Shown here: positions 1-9,262 of the stretch, in pieces
Position numbering within the stretch: the stretch's first letter is position 1
Layout: every line of letters begins with the position of its first letter
Source: Spiroplasma floricola 23-6
GTDB lineage: Bacteria > Bacillota_I > Bacilli_A > Mycoplasmatales > Mycoplasmataceae
Direction: 5' to 3'
Length of the DNA stretch: 64,000 bases
NCBI RefSeq assembly: GCF_002813555.1
Contig: NZ_CP025057.1
Span: 558,001-622,000, forward strand
Position numbers and translations under genes: made by a program
The notes under the pieces: model-generated
Told to the model about the DNA's origin: nothing
The model's database searches: none
The model's input: the letters and a program-made list of their open reading frames with translations, nothing else

Positions 1-2
1 TT

Positions 3-1202
3 GCAAAAGCAGATAGTGAATATGCAGGAGCTCAAAACTCTTTATCTTTATTTGCAGGTCATGTTCCTTATGATTTAGCATCTCAAGATATGGACAAAAT
101 ATCTAGTGAAAAAAGTATGGATTTAGATACTTATGGTATGGTTGCTGCAAATAACTATGATGATATTTTATATACTGGAAAGAAAAAATCTCTTGCAAAT
201 GACGATATAGGTCTTGCCTATTTTCCAAGTAATAAATTTGATGATGAAATAAGTAAATATCCTCATAAATATAGCTATGGTGTAGGAAATATTGTTGCAG
301 AAAAAACTACTTTAATTGATTCAAATAAAAAATTCATTACTAATTTTTCTACTGGACAAGGAAATAGATTTGCAACTCTTGATGGCTCTTCTAAATATGA
401 GATTAAAAATTTTCCATGAAGTAATACAAATATAGCTGATGTTCAACCAACTTATAAATGAATGGTAAAAAATAGAGAAAAACAAATTTCTGCATTTGAT
501 GGAATTAGTGGTTATTACGATTATTATGATCCTTATTTAAAAGGTAACTCAATTGCTTTAGGATCTGGTTATGATAATAATGGAAAAATTAAAGAGGCAA
601 GTTGAACTAAAGGTGAAAAATATGATTGAACAATTATGGGTTCTAATTATTTAACAAATGAGAATAAAAATGTAGAAATTATTTTTAAAGCTCCTGAAGA
701 AATTGCAAATACTGTTCAGCTGTCTTTAAAAGATTCAAACAATGTAAAAACTAATACAAATATGTCAACACCAACTAATTTAGGTAATGGTTGATGATCA
801 ATTAAACAAGATGTTGCTAGCTCAATTTCTAAAATTGGTATTAATTTCACTGCTGTTGAAGATAAATTTAAAATTAATGTTGGTCAAATTTCTGTAGTTA
901 AAGGAGATTCTAAAAACTTATTAGAAGATTCAAATCCACAAACTAAAATTCAAAGTGAATTGGAAATTTCAAGAGGAGATATAAAAAATCTAAGATTGAA
1001 TTTTGAAAATTTAATTGATGAAAGTATATACAGTTATTATGAAATATATAAAAAGAATGCAAATGATAAATTAACTCTGATTGGTATGTCTAATTCAGAT
1101 AATTATTTCATTAAAAATATTGATAAAAACACAAATGAATTTTACTTAAAAACTACAAATAATTTAACTAAAAAAATAGAATGAATTAAATTTGAAATTT
1201 AG
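3..1202 (+). CDS. GH85-like endo-beta-N-acetylglucosaminidase, C-terminal part (5' truncated by window edge)
   Basis: About 399 C-terminal residues are visible; the start and the main catalytic barrel lie outside the window. The stretch FITNFSTGQGNRF followed by a tryptophan-rich PTYKWMV segment and a GGNSL-like GNSIALGSG strand resembles the junction between the GH85 barrel and its beta-sandwich domain (family knowledge). The last ~80 residues (IYSYYEIYKKN...) look like a fibronectin-III-like module. TGA is read as Trp at several places (for example 417-419 and 1182-1184). GH85 enzymes cut the chitobiose core of N-glycans, so a secreted or surface role on host glycoproteins is inferred. The gene is followed after 10 bases by an ABC-2 pair, possibly cotranscribed. 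The family call rests on remembered motifs only; other secreted glycosidases remain possible. Confidence 0.6.
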
Positions 1203-1212
1203 GTGATAGAAA

Positions 1213-1914
1213 ATGATTCAAATTAATAATGTATCAAAAAGTTTTGGTAAAAAAGAAGTTTTAAAAAATATATCCCTAGAAATTAAAGATGGAGAGGTTT
1301 TTGGTTTATTAGGTTCAAATGGTAGTGGAAAAACTACTTTAATGGAAATTTTAGTTGGACAATTAAAGCCAAACTCTGGTGAAATTTTAGTGGATAATAA
1401 GAAAAATGGTTACAAAAATATAGGTATACAATTTCAAGAAGGATTTTGACCAAAAGGTGTAACTTCATCTTTAATAATTAATTATTTCAAAAAGAACTCT
1501 AAAGCTGTAAAAAGCAAAGAAGTTCAAGAGTTAATTGATATTTTTGAAATTCAAGATTTTTTAAAAAAAGATTTGAATAGTTTAAGTGGGGGTCAAAAGC
1601 AAAGGCTAAATACTCTTTTAGCTGTTATTAATGATCCAAAATACATTTGTCTTGATGAAATGATAACAGGTTTAGATTTAAAAATGCAATTTAAACTAAT
1701 AAATTATTTTGAAAAAATGAAAGAGCAAGGAAAAACAATAGTGATTATTTCACATATTCCTGAAGAAGTAGAAAAGTTATGTGATAGATTCGTTATTCTT
1801 AAAGATGGAGAATTGTTTTATTATGCAGAAGTTAAAAAAGCTGTTAAAGAATTTGGTTCAATAAGAAATTTAATGATGATTTATTATAATGAGGAATTGA
1901 AAAAAAATGTTTAA
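1213..1914 (+). CDS. ABC-2 type transporter, ATP-binding protein
   Basis: 233 residues. Walker [10 protein letters not shown] (34-42), signature LSGGQ (124-128), Walker B ICLDE with the catalytic Glu at 149, D-loop TGLD and switch His in IISHIPEE are all present, so the ATPase should be active. One TGA-Trp lies at 1447-1449 (EGFWPKG). The start ATG has a modest GGTGAT ribosome site 10 bases after the preceding stop. It overlaps the permease gene by 8 bases, the usual arrangement of a two-gene ABC-2 exporter. A close paralogue pair lies at 26231-27842. The substrate is unknown; drug, lipid or peptide export are all compatible. Confidence 0.9.
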
Positions 1915-2800
1915 TAAAAATGATAAAAATACCAAAGAAAATGAATCAAGATTTCTTAATGAATCAATAATGCTTTGAAATAATTTAAAAGTAATATCTA
2001 TATCAGTTTTAAAAAACTTAAGAACATATTTATACATATTTGTTCTTCCATTGGCATTTATAACAGCTGCAATTTTTTATAGAACTCAAGGTGGATCAAG
2101 TGAAGTAAGAGTCGCTCAAATAGCAGGTTTCTTTCAAATCTCTTCATTTTTTATAATATTTCTAGTAAATATTACTATTTCGGAATGAAAAAACTCGGTT
2201 TTCTTAAAAAGGATTCACTCATCAGGAGTTTCAAAAACGAATTTCTTAATTTCTATAACATTATTTAATTTTTTAATAGGTATAGTATCTTTCCTTGTGA
2301 ATTTTGCATACATTTTGATACTGTTAACATTTGTTATTAAAAGTACTTCAACTCAAAAACCATTATCTTCAGAATTGGAACTTATTGATTCAATGGGTTG
2401 AAGTGGTGTAGTGCTCTCTCTTATTTTCACTTTACTAATATCAATATTCTTAGGAACTGTAATTAGTGGTGTTTTTAAAAGTGTTGCACTTTCTCAAACA
2501 ATAACAACATTCTTTATTTTATTTTCAATCGTTTTTTCAGATAACTTTTTATCTCCTGAAGTGATGGGAACTGTAAAAGGTTTAGTAGGTGTATCATATC
2601 TTGTACCATATAAACATTCAATATGAATTGGTTATTTAATGATTTCAAATGGTGCAAAAGATCTTATTTATCCACCAGTTACAACGAGATTATTTTTAAG
2701 TTTTAATCTTATTACATGATTACCAATTTTAACATCAATAATCTATACAAGTTTATTAGGCGTGGGAGCATACTTTACTTTTAAGTGAAATGCAAAATAA
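1907..2800 (+). CDS. ABC-2 type transporter, permease
   Basis: 297 residues with about six hydrophobic segments and no recognisable soluble domain, typical of ABC-2 permeases. A hydrophilic N-terminus of ~35 residues precedes the first segment. The block ISEWKNSVFLKRI between segments two and three is shared almost exactly with the permease at 26934 (VEWKNSVFLKRI) and is probably the coupling helix that contacts the ATPase. The start overlaps the ATPase stop by 8 bases, so the two are translationally coupled. Several TGA codons are read as Trp. The substrate cannot be told from sequence. Confidence 0.88.
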
Positions 2801-2869
2801 AACTATATTTTAAAAAAGTTAATAAAATTAATAGTAAATTATATAATAAATTTTAAAAAGAAAATAAAT

Positions 2870-2914
2870 GAAAATTTAAAAGTTAAAATTAAATTTTCTT
2901 TTTTTTTTTTTTTT
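2870..2914 (+). terminator. Intrinsic terminator with 16-T tail
   Basis: A perfect 9-bp stem (GAAAATTTA / TAAATTTTC, loop 11 nt) runs straight into 16 T. It ends the ABC-2 operon. The T-run is one of the unusually long homopolymers of this window. Confidence 0.7.
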
Positions 2915-3046
2915 GAAAAAATGGATAAATTAAAACTCAATCAATATTCTTTTTAAATCTAATAAAAATGAAATAAGGTATAAAAAACATTAATAAGATA
3001 TCGATAAAAATAATGGAAAGAATATTAAAAAGTGAGGTGTTATAAT

Positions 3047-3532
3047 ATGAATAGTAAGAACATTATATTGTGTTTTTCTAAAGAAAACTATGAAATAAAG
3101 GGTTCTATGACACTAGATGAATTCAAAAGGTACATGAATTTGCTTCCAAAAGAAGAAGCAATTAAGATAGGAAAAGCAATGAGAAAAGATGTTAATGAAT
3201 ATTTAAGTTTGGTCCCTAAAAGAGAAAGAAAAATTATAGAAAAATCTGTTGGACAACTTAATCCAATAATTGATATTGAGCAAAATGATTGAAAAGAAAA
3301 ATATTTAGAAGAAAAAAATAAAAGAGAAAAATTAGAAAAAGAATTCAATGAATTTAAAATTGAAGTAAAGCAACTCATAACTGAATTAAGACAAGAAATT
3401 AAAATTTTAAGACAAGAAAATCAACAATTGAAACAAGAAAATCAACAGTTAAGAAAAGAAGTTCAAATATTAAGAGAGAAAGTAAATTATTACGATAAGA
3501 AATATAATAATGAATGTTTTTCTAAAATTTAA
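3047..3532 (+). CDS. Hypothetical protein with C-terminal coiled coil
   Basis: 161 residues, family not recognised. The N-terminal ~80 residues are compact and charged (MTLDEFKRYMNLLPKEEA, KRERKIIEK). From residue ~85 to ~150 the sequence is a long charged helix with repeated RQEN/QQL heptads, a clear coiled coil. There is no signal peptide or membrane segment, so it is cytoplasmic. The ATG at 3047 is chosen because GAGGTG sits 9 bases upstream; an in-frame GTG at 3032 would leave no ribosome site. The ORF-like N-terminus plus coiled coil could mean a DNA- or cytoskeleton-associated protein, but that is a guess. Monocistronic, ended by the terminator at 3558. Confidence 0.75.
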
Positions 3533-3557
3533 TTAAAAAATAAAAATAATATTGAAC

Positions 3558-3592
3558 AAAAAAGGACCTTGTACTTTTAAGGTCCTTTTTTT
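3558..3592. terminator. Bidirectional intrinsic terminator
   Basis: A 13-bp perfect stem (AAAAAAGGACCTT / AAGGTCCTTTTTT) with an 8-nt loop. A and T tracts on both sides let it serve both the rightward coiled-coil gene and the leftward nitroreductase, which converge here. Confidence 0.9.
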
Positions 3593-4238
3593 ACTTAACT
3601 ATTTTATATGCCTTTTCTGCAGGTCTTCTTGTTTTTTTAAAGGAATGGTGAAATTCTTGATTAGTATCAACTTTACCAATAAACATTCCTACTAATACTT
3701 TTTCATTTTCTAAATCAATTAGTTTATGATTTGCAAGTATTTTAGCAACACCTTGTTCATCAAATCCTTCACTTGGACAAACATCTAATCCTAATTCCTG
3801 AGCAGTATTTAATACAGTTCCTAATGAAATGTATGCTTGTCTTGAAACTCATTCATCTCTTGACATTTCTAATGTAGAAAGAACATGGTCTGATCCAGAA
3901 ATCATAGTTTTTCTAATTTCTTCAAATTCATTAGGAATATTTCTTTCTGTTTGTTCTTTAAAATGTATTTTTTTTAAGTATTTTTCTTTAAAACCAATTC
4001 AAATAATAATTGCAGAAGATTGTGTTACACCAACTTGATTTCATCAAGCAGGTTTAATTTCTTCTTTTATTTTTTGATTTTCAATTAATATTGCTCTAAA
4101 TGGTTCCATACCAAATGAGCTTGGAGCAAGTCTAATTGATTCTAATAATTCAACTTTTTGCTCATCAGTTAATTTGAAATCTTCCACATATCTTTTTGCA
4201 GAAATACGATTATTTAAAAATTCTAAACTTTTTGTCAT
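3591..4238 (-). CDS. Nitroreductase family NAD(P)H-dependent flavin oxidoreductase
   Basis: 215 residues, normal for an NfsB/YdgI-type nitroreductase. The N-terminus shows the family pattern FLNNRISAKRY...LAPSSFGMEPFR, which holds FMN phosphate contacts (RISAKRY) and the SSFGMEPFR segment. The central ARDEWVSRQAYISLGTVLNTAQELGLD region corresponds to the helix before the conserved PSEGFD loop. Such enzymes are FMN-bound homodimers that reduce nitro compounds or quinones with NAD(P)H. It is transcribed alone toward the shared terminator at 3558. The physiological substrate is unknown. Confidence 0.88.
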
Positions 4239-4513
4239 TTTTATTTTTTCTTTCTATCATTAAAAGATTATATTTAAATAATAAAAAACTTTTGAACTTA
4301 AAAAGCCAAATTAAATTTTTTATATTTTTATTTTTTTTCGGTAATTAAACCATTTATCTTTTAACATTTAATTTTTTTAGTAAGTAGTATAAATATTTTT
4401 TCTATTTATATTACTTAATTATTATAAACTAAATATGGACAATAATATATTTTTTAAGTCTAAATATTTATAGTTTTCAAGTTAGAATATTATTATAACA
4501 AGGAGTTAGAATA

Positions 4514-5377
4514 GTGAAAGATATTAAAAGCATAGCAGCCACTGATATGGATGGCACAATTATTTATGAATGAGATAGAATTAGTGAAGAAAACAAAAAG
4601 CAATTATTAAAGTTTCAAAAAAAATCAAATAAGAGTTTAACACTAGTAACAGGAAGAAATTATTTTATGGCAGATTTTGCAGCAAAAGAATTAGATATCG
4701 CTTTGCCTGTAATTTGCTCAAATGGAGCATCAGTTATTAATCCAAAAACTTTTGAATATGTAGCTAAAAATCATTTTTCAAAAGAAGAAATAAAAGAGCT
4801 TTTAGAGCATTTTTTAGATACAAATATTGATATTTGTATCTCAAATGATTTTAGAACTCATTATATAAAAGAAGATGATTGACAAGATTTATTAATGGGA
4901 AATCAAAGCTCAATTGATTTTTCTCATTTTCCAAATGCTCAAGTGTTGTTTAAATATGATAATTTAGAACATTTAATCAAAACAGGATTAGATCATGATG
5001 AAAGTTTTCCAGTTATTGTGGCAAACACACAAACTGAACAAGAATTAAAAATGGTATTAGAACTTGTTAAAAAATATAATTTACTAGCATTGGAATTTCC
5101 AAAAGAGGGAAGCTGTAGAGTTGAAATATTTAAAAATGGAGTTACTAAAAGTTGAGGATTAAATGCGCTTTTAGATCATGTTGGTTTAACAAAAGAAAAT
5201 ATTCACGTATTTGGTGACGAACACAATGATTATCCGATGTTTAAAGATTTTCCAAATTGTTATGCAATAGGAAATGCAATTGAAGGTATTAAAGATTTAG
5301 CAAAAGAAGTTATTGATACAGTTCAAAATGCTGGTGTTGGAAAAAAATTAAATGAAATGATAGAAGAGTTTCAATAG
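4514..5377 (+). CDS. Cof-type HAD-superfamily phosphatase
   Basis: 287 residues. The HAD nucleophile motif DMDGT lies at residues 11-15 (Asp11, Asp13), the Thr motif is in LVTGR, and the acidic motif is GDEHNDYPMF near residue 235. The insert between them fits the C2B cap of Cof/YidA-type hydrolases. These dephosphorylate small metabolites such as sugar phosphates or flavin precursors. The start is GTG at 4514, chosen because AAGGAG lies 10 bases upstream and no nearby ATG fits. The flavin oxidoreductase gene begins 20 bases after its stop, so the two are probably one transcript. Confidence 0.88.
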
Positions 5378-5396
5378 AAATTTATAAGGGTAAAAA

Positions 5397-6434
5397 ATGA
5401 AATTAAATGATAAGTTTTTTTTGATTGAAAATAAACAATCTAGAAATAGAATAGTTTTAGCTCCAATGGACAGTCAAGTTGCAATTGATGGATTTGTCAA
5501 TGATATACATATACAACATTATGGAGCAAGAGCATATGGTGGGGTTGGAACAATCATTGTTGAAGGAAGTGCAGTTACAAGTGAAGGCAGATATAGGGAA
5601 AAAAGTTTAGGTATTTGAAAAGATGAACATATTGAAGGATTGAAAAGACTTGTAAATATTGCTCATTCTGGGGGAAGTGTTATAGGAATTCAATTGTTTC
5701 ATGGTGGAGCAAAATCGCAATTAAAAGAACAAACTAAAAGTATTAATAATTATTTTGATTTTTTAAATCAAAGGAATTTAAAAATACTTGATTTAAAAGA
5801 GTTTTATGAAATTTGTGATGAGTTTGTAAAAGCTGCCAATAGAGCAAAACAAGCTGGTTTTGATTTTGTAGAAGTTCATATTGGAGATGGAGTTTTACTT
5901 TCAAATTTATTGATAGAAGAGTTAAATACAATAATTACTTCAAAAGATATTGAAAAAAGAATTGAACCAATTGTCTATATTTTAAAAAGTATTAAAGAAA
6001 ATATTGACATTCGTGTGGGAGTAAGAATTTCAGTTAATGATGAAAATCCTGATGGAATTAAAGTAACAGATTATAAACAAATTATCTCTTTAATTGAACC
6101 TTACATATCTTATTTACATGTAAGTGGAGGAGATATTCTTTCAAAAAGAAAATCAACAATTGGTGCTGAAAATAAAGTTAAATTGCATAGATTAAACTAT
6201 TCAGCTCAATTAATTGATTATACAAAACTGCCAATAATCACTTGTGGCAATTATGATTCAAAAGATGAAGTAAAACAAGCTTTAGAAAAATCAATTAGTG
6301 CTGTTGCAATTGGAAGAGCACTAATAGCTAATGCAAATTTTGTTATGACAAACTTGTTAGAACCAAATGAAATAGATGAAAGTTATCATTGAAATAACAA
6401 TCCTTGATATAAACACCAAGATTTTTATAAGTAG
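5397..6434 (+). CDS. NADH:flavin oxidoreductase, Old Yellow Enzyme family
   Basis: 345 residues, slightly short for the single-domain Old Yellow Enzyme class. The N-terminal NRIVLAPMDSQ matches the FMN-binding first strand, QLFHGGAKS holds the conserved QLxHxG, and the C-terminal IITCGNY...AVAIGRALIANANF matches the phosphate-binding end of the barrel. The usual catalytic HxxH/HxxN stretch appears as EVHIGDGVLLS, shorter and different from the common HGAHGYL, so substrate preference may be unusual. It is cytoplasmic and follows the HAD gene closely. Low-molecular enone or quinone reduction is inferred. Confidence 0.82.
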
Positions 6435-6483
6435 TTGCTTTTAATTAAAATTAAAAATTAGATAATAAGATATTAATATATAA

Positions 6484-6645
6484 AGTGCAATTGAGTAGTT
6501 TCAACTCATGAAGGTATTAAAAAAATGATATGGTTTTGCTTATGTAAACAGAGATGAATTTAGTTTAAAAGATTTAAAAAGATATAGAAAAAAATAGTTT
6601 TTTTGATATAAAAATCTAATTGAAACAAATGAAAGTGAATTATAA
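6484..6645 (+). pseudogene. Remnant of GH1 6-phospho-beta-glucosidase (C-terminal ~50 residues)
   Basis: Three fragments in order match the C-terminus of bgl/ascB-type 6-phospho-beta-glucosidases: VVSTHEGIKK, then after a frameshift near 6527 WYGFAYVNRDEFSLKDLKRY, then after an in-frame TAG at 6595 FFWYKNLIETNESEL. The family's typical ending has the pattern KRYGF-YVDRD...LKRYKKKSFYWYKK. Nothing else of the ~470-residue enzyme survives, so the gene was deleted and this tail is decaying. It suggests a former beta-glucoside PTS locus here. Confidence 0.75.
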
Positions 6646-6668
6646 TTAATAATTAAATAAATTATTTG

Positions 6669-6710
6669 AGTAAAATATTTTTATGCTTATAAAATATTTT
6701 ACTTTTTTTT
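6669..6710 (+). terminator. Intrinsic terminator
   Basis: Perfect 13-bp stem (AGTAAAATATTTT and its complement), 9-nt loop, 8 T. It lies just after the dead glucosidase tail and was presumably its terminator. Confidence 0.8.
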
Positions 6711-6786
6711 ATTATATATAAAAAATATTTATTAAGTTTTTTACATATAATAAAATATTTTAGAAAAGAAAAAAAAGGAATAAAAT

Positions 6787-7689
6787 ATGAAAAAAATATT
6801 GTCAATTTTAACTACTTTTATATTAATAACACCAACTGTCTCATCTGTCTTTAGTTGTCAAAAACTAAATCCCTCAAAACCTGAAACTATTCCACCAGTT
6901 GAGAAAGTTTCAAGTAGAAAAACTATTTATATAGATAGTAATGGTTTAAAACAAGAAACTGAAGAGTTAGATTTTTTAAATATAGATGCCAAAGAAATTC
7001 TTGAATTAGGTTTTAGTAAATATGGAGAAACAGTTAGAAATTTTCAAGGAAATAAAGTTCCTAAAGAATTACCAAAGCAAGTAAATTCATTGTTTAGTTT
7101 TTTGGCTCTAAATAAAAATTTAATAATTGAGAATTTAGAAGATTGAGACACATCTAATATAACTTCTATGAGTCAAACTTTTCGTGATGCAACAAATTTT
7201 AATACAGATATATCAAAGTGAAATACATCAAATGTAACGGACATGAATGAAATGTTTTATGAATGTAAAAAAATAAACTTCTCAATTAAAAATTGAGATA
7301 CATCAAAAGTAAAAAGTATGAGTTCAATGTTTCAAGGCGCTAATATAGCTAAACAAGATTTATCAAATTGAAATACATCAAATGTAAAAAATATGAGTGG
7401 TATGTTTTTAAAAGCTCAAAATTTTAATCAAGATATTGGAAATTGAAATACATCAAATGTAACAAATATGAGGTCTATGTTTTATGAAGCACAAAGTTTT
7501 AATCAAGACATTGGAAATTGAAATACATCAAATGTAATGGATATGAATAGTATGTTTAAAAACTCACCAAAATTTAATCAAGATATTAGTAAATGAAACA
7601 TTAATAAAGTTACTTTACATGATGATTTTGATTTTACAGCAAATAGGCAATGAATAAAAGCATATAAACCTAAATTTGAAAGAAACTAA
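6787..7689 (+). CDS. Surface lipoprotein with DUF285 (BspA-type 25-residue) repeats
   Basis: 300 residues. Residues 1-24 are a lipoprotein signal (MKKILS..., lipobox SSVFSC, Cys24). Residues ~110-275 hold six tandem copies of a ~25-residue unit with the core W-(D/N)-TS-(N/K)-V-x-x-M-x-x-MF...FNxDI, the DUF285/bacterial surface protein repeat known in Mycoplasma and Listeria. All Trp codons in these repeats are TGA. Such repeats form leucine-rich-like solenoids exposed at the surface; adhesion is plausible. A TATAAT at 6746-6751 lies 36 bases before the start. Repeat number may vary by recombination because units at 7370-7530 are nearly identical in DNA. Confidence 0.88.
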
Positions 7690-7715
7690 TTAGTTGAAGT
7701 AGTTTTAATTAAACA

Positions 7716-7746
7716 AAAAAATAGAGTATAGATCTCTATTTTTTTA
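7716..7746 (+). terminator. Intrinsic terminator
   Basis: An 11-bp stem (AAAAAATAGAG / CTCTATTTTTT) with a 7-nt loop and a T-rich tail follows the DUF285 gene. Confidence 0.8.
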
Positions 7747-8220
7747 TTTTCTTAATTAATATCTGCTATATTTTTTGAGAAGTATGGCACATATTTATTA
7801 GATAAACAACAAATAGAATTAGTCTTTTTATTTTTTTATAAAAGTTTGTAAAGTTGTTTTTAATAAGAATAAAATAAATAATAGAGAAATTACTAGAAGT
7901 ATATCTTTTAACTATTAATTGAACTTTATTAAATTAGCAAGAAAGTGATATTGGAACATAATATACAAGTAGAATTTATTTTCAAAAATTTGATATTAAT
8001 TTAAGTTTAAAATGAAAAGTTGAATATAGATCTAAGTTTAAAAAATTTGTAAATATATAAATAAAAAAATAGATAAATAACATTAGCAAAGTAATGTGAT
8101 AAATACATTTTATTAATCTAATACTTTTTCTATTTCATTCTAATTAAAATTTTTATTATCTAAAAAATATAATAATTTTTATAAAATTTCTAATAGTTAT
8201 TTAATAGTAATATCATTGTT
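7747..8220. other. Gene-free stretch, AT-rich
   Basis: About 470 bases without a supportable gene. A short coding-like patch around 7945-8060 (ESDIGT, stop, YTSRIYFQKFDINLS) may be debris of a lost gene, but I cannot assign it. No RNA structure is evident. Confidence 0.5.
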
Positions 8221-8227
8221 TTTGTTT

Positions 8228-8233
8228 TATAAT
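8228..8233 (+). promoter_or_regulatory. -10 box of manA promoter
   Basis: TATAAT preceded by TTTTTGTT. The same TTGTT(T)TATAAT form recurs before the genes at 51039, 53854 and 55003. No convincing -35 is seen, so it may be an extended -10 promoter. Confidence 0.55.
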
Positions 8234-8256
8234 GACTAATGAAAAGGATAAAAAAG

Positions 8257-9168
8257 ATGAATAAAATAATTAAGTTATCTCCATTTTTCTCAGAAAGAAT
8301 TTGAGGAGGAGAAAGATTAAAAGAATTTGGATTTAATATTCCAAATAATAAAATAGGGGAAGCATGACTTATTTCAACACTTGAAAATGGAATGTCATAT
8401 TTGAAAAAAGAAAATATATCTTTTAAAGATTATTTTGAAGCTAATAGAGATAAATTTGGACTTACTAATAATCAAGAGTTTCCATTATTGACAAAAATAA
8501 TTACTGCAAATGATTATCTTTCAGTTCAAGTTCATCCAAATGATGAATATGCTAAAACTCATCATAACTCTCTTGGAAAACCAGAAAGCTGATATGTTTT
8601 AGATTGTCCTGAAAATGCTAAATTAATTTATGGACATAATGCAAAGACTTTAAAGGAATTTGAAAATTATGTTTCAAAAGGTGAATGAAATAAACTACTT
8701 AAAGAAGTAGAAATTCAGAAGGGTGATTTTCTTTATGTAGAACCTGGAAAAATTCATGCTATTACTCCAGGAGTAATAATTTATGAATTGCAAAGATCAA
8801 GTGACATAACTTACAGACTTTATGATTATGATAGAGTTGATGATAAAGGAATCTCAAGAGAATTGCACATAAAAGAAAGTTTGTCAAATGTTTCTATTCC
8901 TGATACTAAAGAAGTTATTATTAAAAATTCAAAAGATTTAAAATTTAAATGTGATTTTTTCTCAGTTGAAAAAATTAACTCTATTAGTAATCAAAAAACA
9001 ATTTGAAAGAATTTTAAAAATAATAAATGATTTCAATTAACAATAATAAAAGGAAATTGTACTATTAACAATATTGATTTTAAAATTGGAGAATCAGCAA
9101 TATGCATTGATAATTTAAAACAATTGGAAATTTTAGGTGATGCAGAAATCTTAATATCTTGATTATAA
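8257..9168 (+). CDS. manA: Mannose-6-phosphate isomerase, class I
   Basis: 303 residues, the short Bacillus-type length. SPFFSERIWGGERL at the N-terminus, LTKIITANDYLSVQVHPND with zinc-ligand Gln/His, the downstream HHNSLGKPESWYVL (Glu ligand), and EPGKIHAITPGVIIYELQRSSDITYRLYDYDR in the cupin core are hallmarks of ManA. It interconverts mannose 6-phosphate and fructose 6-phosphate. It sits immediately upstream of a fructose/mannose-type PTS gene, suggesting imported mannose is funnelled to glycolysis. A strong terminator separates the two, so they are transcribed independently. Confidence 0.93.
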
Positions 9169-9208
9169 AAACATTTTACTTATTATAAATGTTTTTTTTT
9201 TTTTTTTT
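9167..9208 (+). terminator. Intrinsic terminator with 17-T tail
   Basis: A stem AAAAACATTT / AAATGTTTTT begins inside the manA stop region, with a 10-nt loop and 17 T. It is another member of the 15-17 nt homopolymer set. Confidence 0.8.
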
Positions 9209-9262
9209 ACTTGATCATTTTTTGAAATTAGTTAGAAAATATTTTAGAAAGGAAACAGATAA

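Noticed and set aside
7140-7600. CRISPR-like periodic DNA repeats
   Set aside because: The ~75-bp period is in frame and encodes DUF285 units without unique spacers.
7945-8060. Possible gene remnant in the gap before manA
   Set aside because: A few plausible residues with stops on either side, but no family I can recognise.
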